DNA from: Eubacteriales bacterium
Lineage (GTDB): Bacteria > Bacillota > Clostridia > Lachnospirales > Lachnospiraceae
Assembly (NCBI GenBank): GCA_030524585.1
Contig: JAUNGJ010000003.1
Span: forward strand, 45,355 to 109,354
Direction: 5' to 3'
Length of the DNA: 64,000 nucleotides
Below the pieces are notes generated by a model. That model was given only the letters and a program-made list of their open reading frames with translations. It searched no databases and was not told the origin of the DNA. The first letter of the stretch is position 1, and every line of letters begins with the position of its first letter. A program made the position numbers and the translations under genes. This document shows, in pieces, positions 8,357-17,762 of this stretch.

Positions 8357-9205
8357 TTATTTTATATTTTTCCTGCCAAAACATAGCACTCCGCAGGTAC
8401 AGGTTACTATAATAATGGATAATGAATATAATGGTAAGCGCTCGGGGTGCGCCGGATTCTGCGCCGATATCTGTACCATCTGGCAGCCGGGAAGAAAATC
8501 GTACAGACATTCATACACCTTACGCTTTGTTCCCTCAAGGTAGTGGGGATTCTTCTCCCTCACCACAGAATCTTCATGAGTCTCACCTGTATCAGCTGTA
8601 TAGGAAACACTGTAGGCGTCATAATATTCAGGCTGCTGAAGACGGTTTTGAATCATCATCGCAGCCATCAGCAGCACTATTGATACTATAATTGACGCAG
8701 CAGCGCCATTTGCTTTGCTGCTAATCAGTATACTCATCATCAGAAACAGCGCGCTTAGGGCAATGACCGTCGCCAGGCTAAGTAGTCCCAGCATCACAAG
8801 TGCACCCACGTCTGCTTCTATATTTCCTACAAGAGGAATCCCAACTCCGGCAACCACTGCAATATAAGCAAGATGTATCAAAACCAGAGCCACCGTGCAG
8901 ACGATCAGATTGGCAGTATATATGGCAGTTCTTGTGTGTCCGATCATAAGCTTATTGCGGATGGTTCCGTCGCTGTATTCCGTTCCAGTAAACAATCCCA
9001 CAAACACGGCTGCAACAACCGGCATAAATATACCGTTCGAATACAGGATGTTATCAATGTGCGGATAATATCCATCTATCGACAGCATTTCCCGGTATTG
9101 GGTCGTTGTTGCAAGCAATCCCATTCCGATGGAAAATGCCATGCCAATCCAGAATATCCTGCTCTTTATGAGTCTCGCAAAATTTGCCTTTAATAATCTA
9201 CTCAT
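8357..9205 (-). CDS. ABC-2 type exporter permease
   Basis: About 282 residues with six predicted membrane segments: an N-terminal segment at residues 20-40, a cluster around 75-195 and a last one near 260. A soluble loop at 205-255 contains TGETHEDSVVREKNPHYLEG. It is the membrane partner of the upstream ATPase. Organisation matches BcrB/LanE-type permeases in bacitracin or lantibiotic self-protection. ATG 9205 with GGGAGG is preferred over 9223; it overlaps the ATPase stop by 8 bases. Confidence 0.82.
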   Translation of the reverse strand: MSRLLKANFARLIKSRIFWIGMAFSIGMGLLATTTQYREMLSIDGYYPHIDNILYSNGIFMPVVAAVFVGLFTGTEYSDGTIRNKLMIGHTRTAIYTANLIVCTVALVLIHLAYIAVVAGVGIPLVGNIEADVGALVMLGLLSLATVIALSALFLMMSILISSKANGAAASIIVSIVLLMAAMMIQNRLQQPEYYDAYSVSYTADTGETHEDSVVREKNPHYLEGTKRKVYECLYDFLPGCQMVQISAQNPAHPERLPLYSLSIIIVTCTCGVLCFGRKNIK

Positions 9206-10112
9206 TTCTGCCACCTCCCACAAGACTCACGTAATAGCTTTCCAGGCTTTCATCCTTCTCCTGCATGGAAAGGATTTCACAGTGCTCCTCTGCAAGTGCC
9301 GCAGCAAGCCGGGAGACATTTACTTTGGCAAAAATATCTGCCTGTGTGTCCGAAAGAACCTGATATTCTATCTTCATTCTGTCAAGCACACGGACAAGCC
9401 CCCTGATATTATTTACCTCCATGCGGACGCACTTTCTGCAGGCAGCTTCCAGTTCTTCCGCGCTCATCTCCTTCACCAGATACCCATGATCAATAAATCC
9501 ATAATGAGTTGCAAGTTTCGAGAGTTCATCCAGAATGTGGCTGGATATCAGAACCGTAATCTGCTTTTCCCGGTTCAGCCTCAGAATCAGCTCCCGCATC
9601 TCTATAATGCCCTGCGGATCAAGACCATTGACCGGCTCATCCAGAATCAGGAAATCCGGATCTCCGGCGAGCGCAATGGCAATCCCCAATCTCTGACGCA
9701 TACCAAGGGAAAATTGTTTCGCCTTTTTCTTCCCCGTATCCTCAAGTCCCACCAGCTTAAGAATATCATCAATCCCGTCAAAAGAAGGCAGCCCGAGAAT
9801 ATGATACTGCTGTTTAAGATTGTCTCTGGCCGTCATTTCAAGATAAACCGAAGGAACTTCCACAATCGCTCCCATCCTTCTGCGTGACCTGAAAATTTCC
9901 TTATTCGTATTTTTTCTTCCATATAATGTGTAATCGCCGGATGTCGGCTCCTGAAGACCGCAAATCAATCGAATCAGTGTTGTTTTTCCAGCCCCGTTTT
10001 TTCCGATGAAGCCGTAAATCGCCCCCTTCGGAACATTCATAGATAATCCGTTCAGCGCTTTAAATCGCCCATATTCTTTGCACAGCGCATTTGTTTTCAG
10101 AACGTAATCCAT
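9198..10112 (-). CDS. ABC transporter ATP-binding protein, BcrA/LanF-like
   Basis: 304-residue ATPase with Walker A NGAGKTTLIRLICGL (about 37-51), signature FSLGMRQRLGIA, Walker B FLILDEPVNGLDP and the H-loop ISSHILDEL. The C-terminal 80 residues are typical of drug/peptide exporters. AGGAGG precedes ATG 10112. It sits between the response regulator and the permease, so the transporter is likely induced by this two-component system. The compound handled is unknown. Confidence 0.9.
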   Translation of the reverse strand: MDYVLKTNALCKEYGRFKALNGLSMNVPKGAIYGFIGKNGAGKTTLIRLICGLQEPTSGDYTLYGRKNTNKEIFRSRRRMGAIVEVPSVYLEMTARDNLKQQYHILGLPSFDGIDDILKLVGLEDTGKKKAKQFSLGMRQRLGIAIALAGDPDFLILDEPVNGLDPQGIIEMRELILRLNREKQITVLISSHILDELSKLATHYGFIDHGYLVKEMSAEELEAACRKCVRMEVNNIRGLVRVLDRMKIEYQVLSDTQADIFAKVNVSRLAAALAEEHCEILSMQEKDESLESYYVSLVGGGRNE

Positions 10113-10205
10113 ACTGCGTAACCTCCTATTTTGTTTTGTGCGGTCATTTTACAACAAAATAGTTGAGAAAACGGTAAAGAAAAATGTTGAGATATGGTTG
10201 AGAAT

Positions 10206-10871
10206 TTACTGCTCCTTCATTTTAAATCCGATTCCCCATACAGCTTCTATATAATCCTTATTCGTTTTTTCGCGGAGCTTCCCCCGCAAATGGCTGATGT
10301 GCGTTTTCAGTGAACCTTCCGTACAATCAGGCGTGTCCTCGCTGATGCGCTCCAGAAGCTGGGATTTGGTAATTACCTGGGCGGGATTCTGCATCAGCAG
10401 CTTTAAAATAGCATACTCCGTCCGTGTAAGTCTGACCTCATCTTCACCAGCCGTTACGGCATGGGTATCTGTATCAAGCACAATATCATCGAAGCTTAAC
10501 CGGAATCCCCCGGCACAGGAAGCCGCCGCCCGAAGCTGCACGGCAATCCGTGCCAGGAGTTCTTTGGTGTGAAAGGGCTTTGTAACATAGTCCACTGCGC
10601 CTTCAAGCAGTAAATCCACCTTATGATCAATATCCATCCTGGCACTGACAATGATTACCGGAATTCCTTTGATCTGAGGAAGCACCTCTTCCCCTTTTAA
10701 TCCCGGAAGCATCAGGTCAAGCAGAACAAGATCCGGTTTCTCCCTGGACAGAAGAAGAACAGCTTCCGTTCCGGAATATGCCCGCAATACATGATATCCC
10801 TCTTTTGTCAGTGTTTCCTCCAGCATATTTCCAATATATATGTCATCATCAATAATCAGTATCTGTTTCAA
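10206..10871 (-). CDS. OmpR-family response regulator
   Basis: About 221 residues. Receiver domain with the acidic pair DDD (8-10), phosphoacceptor Asp about 52 in VLLDLMLPG, and Lys in YVTKPF. The C-terminal winged helix has RLTRTEYAILKLL and SLKTHISHLRGKL. A TTG start at 10871 is preferred because GAGGAG lies 7 bases before it; the ATG at 10886 would begin inside that site. First gene of the operon with the ABC exporter and kinase. Confidence 0.93.
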   Translation of the reverse strand: MKQILIIDDDIYIGNMLEETLTKEGYHVLRAYSGTEAVLLLSREKPDLVLLDLMLPGLKGEEVLPQIKGIPVIIVSARMDIDHKVDLLLEGAVDYVTKPFHTKELLARIAVQLRAAASCAGGFRLSFDDIVLDTDTHAVTAGEDEVRLTRTEYAILKLLMQNPAQVITKSQLLERISEDTPDCTEGSLKTHISHLRGKLREKTNKDYIEAVWGIGFKMKEQ

Positions 10872-10922
10872 GCCGCATCTCCTCATTTTGTCTTTTCTTA
10901 CACGATTACGCTTTCTGAAGGC

Positions 10923-11783
10923 TTATTTCTTCATCTGAATCTCAATCTGATGGTATGGGATCACGATTTCCTCTTCGTCAAATGTCAGCTTAATATCCTC
11001 CAGCATCTGCCATCTTACCGGCCAGTATTCCTCCGTCTTCACCCAGCCCCGCATACCGATCACAACACCATCTGCGCCCAGCTCATCCACAAAAAGATTC
11101 CGCTCCTTCTCTTTGTCAATCCTGATTTCTCTCTCCATAAGTCTCCAAAGAATCTCTTTGGCCATTTTCAGATCTGACTCATAGGATATGCAGACCTTTA
11201 TTTCCAGACGTCTCTCGTCCTTCTGTGTCACATTTGTCAGACTGTTGTTAGTGAGCATTCCATTGGGGATGATAACCGTCCGGTTGTCAATCGTAACCAG
11301 CTTGGTATAGAATAGCTGGATCTCTTTGACGGTTCCTTCGTTATTGTGATTGTCCTCAACAATGTAATCCCCAACCACAAAAGGCTTTAACAAAAGAATC
11401 AGAACGCCTCCTGCAAAGTTTGACAGACTTCCCTGCAGTGCCAGGCCAACGGCTACACCGGCAGATGCGATCACTGCCGCCACAGAAGCGGTATCCACAC
11501 CAAATTTTGTGGCAATCGTAAAGATCAGGATTGCATACAAGCCAAATTTAAGCAGGGAATCCACAAATTGTTCCACTCCTTTATCTGCACTGGAACGCTC
11601 CAGCATCTTCTTTACCAATCCCCGGATCCATTTGATAACCATTCTGCCGATGCAGAAGAAAATAATTGCAAAAAACACCTGAACAGCAAATCCGATCATA
11701 TTCGGAATATGATCATACACATACTGCAGCAGCGCATTTACTTCTTCTGTCGCTTCCTGCGTTGTCTCTACAACCTCATCCAT
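10923..11783 (-). CDS. mscS: Small-conductance mechanosensitive channel
   Basis: 286 residues of the MscS family, releasing solutes on hypo-osmotic shock. Membrane segments are at about 28-50, 70-90 and 95-125. The pore helix carries the Gly/Ala-rich ASAGVAVGLALQGSLSNFAGG-like stretch, followed by LKPFVVGDYI and the cytosolic beta domain. It lies between pgeF and the two-component operon with separate ribosome binding sites. Confidence 0.93.
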   Translation of the reverse strand: MDEVVETTQEATEEVNALLQYVYDHIPNMIGFAVQVFFAIIFFCIGRMVIKWIRGLVKKMLERSSADKGVEQFVDSLLKFGLYAILIFTIATKFGVDTASVAAVIASAGVAVGLALQGSLSNFAGGVLILLLKPFVVGDYIVEDNHNNEGTVKEIQLFYTKLVTIDNRTVIIPNGMLTNNSLTNVTQKDERRLEIKVCISYESDLKMAKEILWRLMEREIRIDKEKERNLFVDELGADGVVIGMRGWVKTEEYWPVRWQMLEDIKLTFDEEEIVIPYHQIEIQMKK

Positions 11784-11826
11784 CGTTTGACACTCCTCTC
11801 CTAACCATTCTTCCCAACAAATTTTT

Positions 11827-12657
11827 CTACTCTTTCAATGCCAGAAATGCACTTAAGTTTCCCCTTGCTGTTCCCGTAACACGGTGGGAAAACAGAACTT
11901 CCGGATTACAGCAGGTACACACATTGGTAATTGCCATATGCTCTTTCAAAATCCCTGCTTCCAGAAAATTAATCTCATTGGCCCGCCAGAGATTCAGCTG
12001 GTATCTGCCATTCGGCTTCTGATAGTAAAGAGAGTCCCAGTATTCCTCTCCGTAGTTCTCTCTGAACTGTTCTATCACATCCTCACTGACCTCATAACAA
12101 TCCTGACAGATCGACGGTCCGATTGCCGCAATCATGTCCGCCGGGTTCGTTCCAAAGGTCTCCTGCATCTTCTCTACCGTCACATTCGCCATCTTATGAA
12201 CCGTTCCCCGCCATCCGGAGTGGCTAAGTCCAATGGCTTTTCGAACCGGATCAATAAAATACAGCGGCACACAGTCAGCATAGAAGGTCACCAAACAGAG
12301 TCCCGGCACATTGGTAATTATCCCGTCGGTCTCCGGAAGGGAACTTCCAAAATCCTTTTCTGTTACCACCGCCACATTGGTGGTATGGGTCTGTCTGGTA
12401 AATACCATTTTCTTTTCATCCACGCCGATGGCCGCAGCAATCCGTCTCTGATTTTCTGCCACCGCCTCCGGGTCATCCCCGCGGCTGGTACTGAGATTCA
12501 TGGAAGCCCAGCATCCGGTACTGACTCCGCCAAGTCTGGTAGAAAATCCATGATTCACAATCCCGGTCCGCTCAAGCAGAGGATAGGCAAGATATGGCAC
12601 TCCCTTCCTTTCCCTGACATCAAATATATGTTCCTGATTCTTATACTTTATCTTCAT
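11827..12657 (-). CDS. pgeF: Peptidoglycan editing factor / polyphenol oxidase family
   Basis: YfiH/DUF152 family, about 276 residues. Metal-site motifs are TRQTHTTNV, YADCVPLYFID and GLSHSGWRGT; the C-terminal CTCCNPEVLFSHR is also conserved. Family members act as purine nucleoside phosphorylases or edit peptidoglycan peptides; which applies here is not known. ATG 12657 follows the yraN stop and is favoured over GTG 12666. Confidence 0.92.
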   Translation of the reverse strand: MKIKYKNQEHIFDVRERKGVPYLAYPLLERTGIVNHGFSTRLGGVSTGCWASMNLSTSRGDDPEAVAENQRRIAAAIGVDEKKMVFTRQTHTTNVAVVTEKDFGSSLPETDGIITNVPGLCLVTFYADCVPLYFIDPVRKAIGLSHSGWRGTVHKMANVTVEKMQETFGTNPADMIAAIGPSICQDCYEVSEDVIEQFRENYGEEYWDSLYYQKPNGRYQLNLWRANEINFLEAGILKEHMAITNVCTCCNPEVLFSHRVTGTARGNLSAFLALKE

Positions 12658-12662
12658 ACCAA

Positions 12663-13079
12663 TCACCCCATATAATCAAACGCATCTTTGTAAAGCTGTA
12701 TTGTTGGCACAGACTTTCTTCCGGCATCTTCTCTGCCCAAAATCCCTATCACGTCAAAACGACAGGGCAAATAGGACAGGCCGTGTGAGGTAATATAATA
12801 CAGCGCACATTTAGATATAATCCGCTGTTTCCTGACATCCACCGCCTCCGCCGGCATTCCCTTCGATTCGTCTGTGCGGTATTTTACCTCACAGAACACC
12901 AGATATTCTCCATCCCTTGCGATAATGTCAATCTCTCCTGCCCTGCACCGGTAATTATATTCCACAATCCGGTAGCCCAGGCTCTCCAGATATGCGCCTG
13001 CAGCCTGTTCATACCTGGTTCCAATCTGCCGGTTATTCCCTTTTTTGTCATTTCTCTGTCTGATTTCTTTTTGTTTCAT
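12663..13079 (-). CDS. YraN family protein (UPF0102)
   Basis: 138 residues with a predicted PD-(D/E)XK nuclease-like core: GEIDIIARDGEYLVFCEVKYR (D, then E-x-K) after YEQAAGAYLESLGYRI. Overlaps the rnhB stop with ATGA and has no clear ribosome binding site, so it is probably translated by coupling. Close linkage to rnhB is conserved across bacteria. Cellular role unproven. Confidence 0.92.
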   Translation of the reverse strand: MKQKEIRQRNDKKGNNRQIGTRYEQAAGAYLESLGYRIVEYNYRCRAGEIDIIARDGEYLVFCEVKYRTDESKGMPAEAVDVRKQRIISKCALYYITSHGLSYLPCRFDVIGILGREDAGRKSVPTIQLYKDAFDYMG

Positions 13080-13741
13080 TCAGTAATATATTTCCCGATA
13101 AAACTTCTTCGGTGAATCGGTGTAGGCCCCATTTTTTTCAGACCTTCAATGTGTGCCCTGGTCCCATATCCCTTATTGCTGGCAAAATCATACCCCGGGA
13201 ACACCTTATCGTACTCCACCATCAGACGGTCTCTGGTCACCTTGGCAATAATGCTTGCCGCTGCAATGGATACGCTCTTGGCATCCCCCTTAATAATTGG
13301 AACCTGTCTGATCTCTACCTCAGGAATTGTCACCGCATCATTCAGCAGAATATCCGGCGTCACCTTTAGATTCCCAATCGCCATGCGCATCGCCTCATAG
13401 GTCGCCTGAAGAATATTAATCTCATCAATCCTTGCAGGACCCACCATGCCAATGCCGACCGCGACAGCCTGTTCCATGATCACATCATACAGCTCTTCCC
13501 GTTTCTTCTCTGACAGCTTCTTGGAATCATTCAAATACAGGATAGGATGATTTTTAGGCAGGATGACCGCTCCTGCCACTACCGGCCCTGCAAACGGTCC
13601 CCTGCCCACTTCATCAATTCCGCAGATTGCCTGAAAGTCAGAATATTTCTTCTCGTAAATGCTCATCGCTTCTGTCCGGGCAATCTCTTTTTCCAGTTTT
13701 ATCTGCTGTTTCTTAAGTCTCTCTTCTTCCCGCTTATTCAT
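13076..13741 (-). CDS. rnhB: Ribonuclease HII
   Basis: Removes ribonucleotides from DNA-RNA hybrids. The 221-residue protein has a charged helical N-terminus (1-35), then CGIDEVGRGPFAGPVVAGAV with the catalytic DE pair, LNDSKKLSEKKRE, and the later Asp/Ser-rich KGDAKSVSIAAASIIAKVTRD. It overlaps the end of the upstream signal peptidase gene by 8 bases. Confidence 0.96.
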   Translation of the reverse strand: MNKREEERLKKQQIKLEKEIARTEAMSIYEKKYSDFQAICGIDEVGRGPFAGPVVAGAVILPKNHPILYLNDSKKLSEKKREELYDVIMEQAVAVGIGMVGPARIDEINILQATYEAMRMAIGNLKVTPDILLNDAVTIPEVEIRQVPIIKGDAKSVSIAAASIIAKVTRDRLMVEYDKVFPGYDFASNKGYGTRAHIEGLKKMGPTPIHRRSFIGKYITE

Positions 13742-14300
13742 GCCTGATTACTCCCATATTATTAAATGGATAAATCCTTATCCATGCACGCCCCAGCAGA
13801 TCATCTCTTGTCAGAACTCCCACACTTGGATCCCGGCTGTCTGAGCTGTGATTGCGGTTATCTCCCAGCACAAAATATTCATCCTCTCCCAAAATGATCG
13901 GCTCTGATGCAATGCCTCCGCTTTCCATAAGCTCCGCGCCATAGATATCGCTCTCCATACGTTCTCCGTTAATATATGTATAGCCGTCTTTCACCTGCAC
14001 GGTCTCACCCGGCAGCCCAATAATCCTCTTAATATAGAAAACATTGTCCTCATACTGATAGGGAAATACAATAATATCATATCTCTTCGGCTCCCGGAAA
14101 CGATAGGATATCTTATCTACAATCAGCTGATCTCCATCCTGAAGCGTCGTCTCCATAGAATGTCCGCTGACGCTGGTACGCTGACCCACAAAGGTAATGA
14201 TCAGATACGTAAGTCCAATGATGATGGCAATATATACAATCCATCCCAGCAATTCACCGATGATTGAATGCTGTCTCTCCTCTCTGCCTGTTTTTCCCAT
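13734..14300 (-). CDS. lepB: Signal peptidase I (first of two)
   Basis: About 188 residues. One N-terminal membrane segment (about 15-38), Ser in SGHSMETTL (about 48), Lys in FYIKRIIGLPGE (about 91) and GDNRNHSSDSRDP. Cleaves signal peptides on the outer face. ATG 14300 has GGAAAGGGG upstream, so the extension to 14336 is not used. Downstream of rbgA; a second lepB lies on the other side of rbgA. Confidence 0.94.
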   Translation of the reverse strand: MGKTGREERQHSIIGELLGWIVYIAIIIGLTYLIITFVGQRTSVSGHSMETTLQDGDQLIVDKISYRFREPKRYDIIVFPYQYEDNVFYIKRIIGLPGETVQVKDGYTYINGERMESDIYGAELMESGGIASEPIILGEDEYFVLGDNRNHSSDSRDPSVGVLTRDDLLGRAWIRIYPFNNMGVIRHE

Positions 14301-14336
14301 ATTAATATCCCCTTTCCAGCTATTAGTGTAGCACAA

Positions 14337-15179
14337 CTACACCGGATATTCCAGTGTTAGTCTGCCAAGCCTTCCATTTCGAAAATCATCCATCAAAAGA
14401 GCGGCTGCCTTCTCCGTATCCAGCTCATTTCCTCTCACCAAACAGTGTCTGTTCTCCGCAATTCCATTTAGGCATACATAAGCGTCTTCCGCTTCACTAA
14501 TCCCGTATTTCTCTGCCAGAACGCCCGGATATTCTCTGCATGCAAACCGGATAAATTCCATTCCCAACTCTTCTATATTCAGTATCTCATCCTTTATTGA
14601 ACCGATAAAAGCAAGCTTAAGCCCCACACTCTGATCCTCAAATTTGGGCCACAGAATTCCCGGCGTATCTAAAAGCTCCACATTCTTATTCAAACGAATC
14701 CACTGCTTTCCCTTGGTAACGCCCGGCTTATTGCCGGTCTTGGCCGCCGCCTTCCCTGCCAGTGAATTGATAAACGTAGACTTGCCCACATTGGGGATTC
14801 CAACTACCATCGCCCTCACCGGACGGTTCAGTATTCCCCTCTTGCGGTCCCGCTCGATTTTTTCTCTGCAGGCCTCCTGAATAACTGCCTGAATGGATTT
14901 AAGTCCGCCGCCCTTCTTGGAATTAACCTTTACGCAGAAGAATCCCTGTTCCTCGAAATAAGCCTTCCAGGCATCGTTCCACCGTTCCTCGGCCAGATCT
15001 GCTTTGTTAAGAAGAATCAGACGGCTTTTTTGTTTCCCAAGCTCATCGATATCCGGGTTCCGGCTGGCAAGCGGCGCTCTGGCATCCACCAGCTCAATCA
15101 CCAGATCAATCAGTTTTATATTTTCCTGCATCATACGTTTTGCCTTCGTCATATGACCAGGATACCATTGAAAATGCAT
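14337..15179 (-). CDS. rbgA: Ribosome biogenesis GTPase RbgA (YlqF)
   Basis: Circularly permuted GTPase needed for late assembly of the 50S subunit. About 280 residues. The order is G4 (NKADL), then G1 (GIPNVGKSTFINSL), then G3 (DTPGILWP). The N-terminal MHFQWYPGHMTKAKRMM is diagnostic. The ATG at 15179 has GGAGG 5 bases upstream. It sits between two signal peptidase genes in the rplS neighbourhood, as in Bacillus. Confidence 0.97.
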   Translation of the reverse strand: MHFQWYPGHMTKAKRMMQENIKLIDLVIELVDARAPLASRNPDIDELGKQKSRLILLNKADLAEERWNDAWKAYFEEQGFFCVKVNSKKGGGLKSIQAVIQEACREKIERDRKRGILNRPVRAMVVGIPNVGKSTFINSLAGKAAAKTGNKPGVTKGKQWIRLNKNVELLDTPGILWPKFEDQSVGLKLAFIGSIKDEILNIEELGMEFIRFACREYPGVLAEKYGISEAEDAYVCLNGIAENRHCLVRGNELDTEKAAALLMDDFRNGRLGRLTLEYPV

Positions 15180-15209
15180 GTCATCCTCCATATCTATTTC
15201 TTCTAAATT

Positions 15210-15917
15210 TTATAAAAATCCAAAGTGATCCAGCGGCGAGACAATTAGCCATGCTTTCCCATAAATATAACTTCGCTTCACATTGCCCACATCTGCCATA
15301 CGGCTGTCCTCACTTTTTCCCCTGTCATCACCCAGAACAAAATACTCATCCCCTCCAAGGCTAATCTTGCCGGTCACAATTCCCACGTCACTGATTTCTG
15401 CCGTCTCATAATCCTCCGTCAGCTTCTCGCCGTCAATATAAATGGTTCCTTCCAGAATTTCCACCGTCTCTCCCGGAAGGCCAATAATCCTCTTAATATA
15501 ATAGTGGGAATTTTCATTTCCCTTCGGCTTGAACACAATAATATCGCCACGCTTCGGAGCGCTTGCGTTATACACGAAACGATTGACCAGTACCACGTCC
15601 CCATTGGACAGAATTGGACTCATGGAATCTCCCACCGTGCTGACACGCTGTCCAAAGTACCACACAAAGACAAAAGCAAACAACAGGACAATGGCGATCT
15701 GCAATATCCACGATGCTGCCTGCTTCAGGCGCTTCATGGGAATCATATTCTTAAAATCCAGTTCCTTAAGACTCTTTTTCTTTTTCGGACGCTTTCTTGG
15801 CTTCTTTCTGGGAATTGTCTTCTTTTTTGGTTTCTGTTTTCCCAGATTAAAGTTTATTTTGTTCTTTTTTCTCTTTTTTATCTTATCAGATTTCCTATCT
15901 GCTATTCCTCTCGGCAT
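15210..15917 (-). CDS. lepB: Signal peptidase I with a long Lys-rich N-terminus (second of two)
   Basis: About 235 residues. The first 55 residues are unusually basic and low in complexity (KKRKKNK, KKPRKRPKKKK). They are followed by one membrane segment (about 67-88), the Ser in VGDSMSPIL (about 98), the Lys in HYYIKRIIGLPGE (about 142) and GDDRGKSEDSR. The basic tail would stay in the cytoplasm and could contact lipid, ribosome or Sec. Translation signal is weak, GGGTG before ATG 15917; GTG 15926 is possible. Confidence 0.92.
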   Translation of the reverse strand: MPRGIADRKSDKIKKRKKNKINFNLGKQKPKKKTIPRKKPRKRPKKKKSLKELDFKNMIPMKRLKQAASWILQIAIVLLFAFVFVWYFGQRVSTVGDSMSPILSNGDVVLVNRFVYNASAPKRGDIIVFKPKGNENSHYYIKRIIGLPGETVEILEGTIYIDGEKLTEDYETAEISDVGIVTGKISLGGDEYFVLGDDRGKSEDSRMADVGNVKRSYIYGKAWLIVSPLDHFGFL

Positions 15918-15980
15918 ATCAATCACCCGTCATATCATGAGTCTGTTCCATATCAAAATCTGCAAAATAGTTTATGAAAT

Positions 15981-16020
15981 AAAAAATCAGGGACAAGTAC
16001 ACATCTATGTATTTGTCCCT
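15981..16020 (-). terminator. Terminator after rplS
   Basis: On the minus strand GGGACAA (16020 side) pairs with TTGTCCC around a 17-base loop, followed by TGATTTTTTATTT. It ends the trmD/rplS transcript, so the downstream lepB-rbgA genes need readthrough or another promoter. Confidence 0.8.
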
Positions 16021-16032
16021 TCTCATTCACTG

Positions 16033-16380
16033 TTATTTTACTAACTCTTTTACCTTAGCTGCCTTACCAACGCGGCTTCTTAAGTAGTTCAGTTTTGCTC
16101 TTCTTACCTTACCTCTACGCACAACTTCTACCTTCTCAACATTTGGTGAGTGCAGTGGCCAGGTCTTCTCAACGCCAACACCGTTAGAGCTCTTTCTAAC
16201 CGTAAATGTAGCTCTGGCGCCTCCGCCCTGTTTCTTAAGTACAGTACCCTCGAATACCTGAATTCTCTCGCGGTTACCTTCCTTGATCTTACCGTAAACC
16301 TTTACAGTATCGCCAACATGAAACTGTGGCACGTTTTCTTTCAGCTGTTCAGCCTCAATACTCTTAATAATCTCGTTCAT
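16033..16380 (-). CDS. rplS: 50S ribosomal protein L19
   Basis: 115 residues, normal length. The core [20 protein letters not shown], the FEGTV segment and the C-terminal [14 protein letters not shown] identify L19. AAGGAGG precedes the ATG. Follows trmD by about 90 bases, with the usual rpsP-rimM-trmD-rplS order. Confidence 0.98.
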   Translation of the reverse strand: MNEIIKSIEAEQLKENVPQFHVGDTVKVYGKIKEGNRERIQVFEGTVLKKQGGGARATFTVRKSSNGVGVEKTWPLHSPNVEKVEVVRRGKVRRAKLNYLRSRVGKAAKVKELVK

Positions 16381-16471
16381 CGTGTGACCTCCTTATTATT
16401 CGGATGTTCTTAATACCTTCATCATCGTACCAGAGGACCATCTCTTTCTTCTCACAACACGCTATATCTTA

Positions 16472-17206
16472 TCATAATCTGACAGACTTTGCAAGCCTTT
16501 TTTCATCTTCTGTAAGCTCCGCTTTTTCCAGTAAATCCGGACGGTTCTTCGCAGTCCGTATCACCGACTGTTCCCTCCGCCATTTCTCGATATTGGCATG
16601 ATGCCCTGACAGTAATATAGGCGGTACCTGTTTTTCATGCCAGATCTCCGGTCTGGAATACTGAGGATATTCAAGAAGACTATCCTGAAAACTCTCAAAC
16701 TCGGCAGATACATTGTTATGAAGCACTCCCGGAACCATTCTGGAAATAGCATCCACCATCACCATTGCCGGCAGCTCTCCCCCTGTCAGTACATAGTCGC
16801 CAATGGACACATAGTCTGTTACAATCTCTTCCAGCACACGCTCGTCAATGCCTTCATAATGACCGCACAGAAAAATCAGCTCCTCTTCCTTTGCCAGCTC
16901 CTCTGCCATAGCCTGACTAAATGTCTGTCCCTGGGGCGACATATAGAGCACCCTCACTTTTTTCTGCGTGCTCTGTTTTTCCATAATTGCCTGATAGCAC
17001 TGATACACCGGTTCTGCCTGCATGAGCATTCCGGCGCCGCCTCCGTAGGGATAATCATCTACACTCTGATGTTTGTTAAATGCATAATCCCGAATGTTGA
17101 CGGCTTCGATCGAAAGTATTCCCTTCTCCATAGCCCTTCCGGTAATACTGGTGGAAAGACCTCCCATGACCATCTCCGGAAACAAAGTCATAATATGAAT
17201 GTTCAT
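16472..17206 (-). CDS. trmD: tRNA (guanine-N1)-methyltransferase TrmD
   Basis: Methylates G37 of tRNAs next to the anticodon, preventing frameshifts. About 244 residues. SPOUT knot motifs LYMSPQGQTFSQ, LCGHYEGIDERV and IGDYVLTGGELPAMV; C-terminal PPILLSGHHANIEKWRRE. ATG 17206 overlaps the rimM TAA by one base (TAATG). Confidence 0.97.
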   Translation of the reverse strand: MNIHIMTLFPEMVMGGLSTSITGRAMEKGILSIEAVNIRDYAFNKHQSVDDYPYGGGAGMLMQAEPVYQCYQAIMEKQSTQKKVRVLYMSPQGQTFSQAMAEELAKEEELIFLCGHYEGIDERVLEEIVTDYVSIGDYVLTGGELPAMVMVDAISRMVPGVLHNNVSAEFESFQDSLLEYPQYSRPEIWHEKQVPPILLSGHHANIEKWRREQSVIRTAKNRPDLLEKAELTEDEKRLAKSVRL

Positions 17207-17712
17207 TAGATCAGCCCCTCCATCAGATGAATGGTCATCCGCATTGCTTCCACGTCTACGTCCAGTATACAATCTTTAATTGCCGGAATCAGCACTTCTC
17301 CATGCTCTCTGGAATCGACAATATATACATCGTTGGCGCCGGTCTCCATAACATCCTTCAGAGAACCAAAAAGATTCCCGTCCTCAGTATATACCTCCAT
17401 CCCCATCATATCTGCAATATAATATTCATCCTCTTCAAGAGGCGCAGCGTCCTCCCGGTCAATCAGCAGGCTTCTTCCTTTATATTTCTCAATATCATTA
17501 ATATTATCGATCCCCTTAAATTTCAGAATCGCAAACTGCTTAAAAAATTTCACATTCTGAATCTCCAGCTGGATCTGTTCCTTTCCGGTATCGAGATATA
17601 TTTTTTTCAACTGTTTAAATCGATTTACATCATCTGTTGTGGGAAATACTTTTACTTCCCCACGTACTCCATGTGTAGAGGAAATAACTCCCACCTGCAA
17701 CTGTTTCTCCAT
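17206..17712 (-). CDS. rimM: Ribosome maturation factor RimM
   Basis: 168 residues, assisting 30S head assembly with S19. The N-terminal [20 protein letters not shown] and the C-terminal PRC-barrel ([30 protein letters not shown]) are standard. AGGAG precedes ATG 17712. Translationally coupled to trmD. Confidence 0.96.
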   Translation of the reverse strand: MEKQLQVGVISSTHGVRGEVKVFPTTDDVNRFKQLKKIYLDTGKEQIQLEIQNVKFFKQFAILKFKGIDNINDIEKYKGRSLLIDREDAAPLEEDEYYIADMMGMEVYTEDGNLFGSLKDVMETGANDVYIVDSREHGEVLIPAIKDCILDVDVEAMRMTIHLMEGLI

Positions 17713-17762
17713 TCAGCTCTCCTATACTGTTTGCTTCTAAATGATTTCCTTCATAAACAAAC

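Noticed and set aside
9129..9887. Long open frame (252 codons) antisense to the ABC ATPase gene
   Set aside because: It lies opposite a clearly real gene, has no ribosome binding site and its product has no recognisable motif. The same holds for other long frames opposite nadA, nadB, ffh, trmD, smc and ackA.
16381..16471. L19 leader RNA element
   Set aside because: Spacing would allow one, but I cannot see a fold matching the known L19 leader with confidence.
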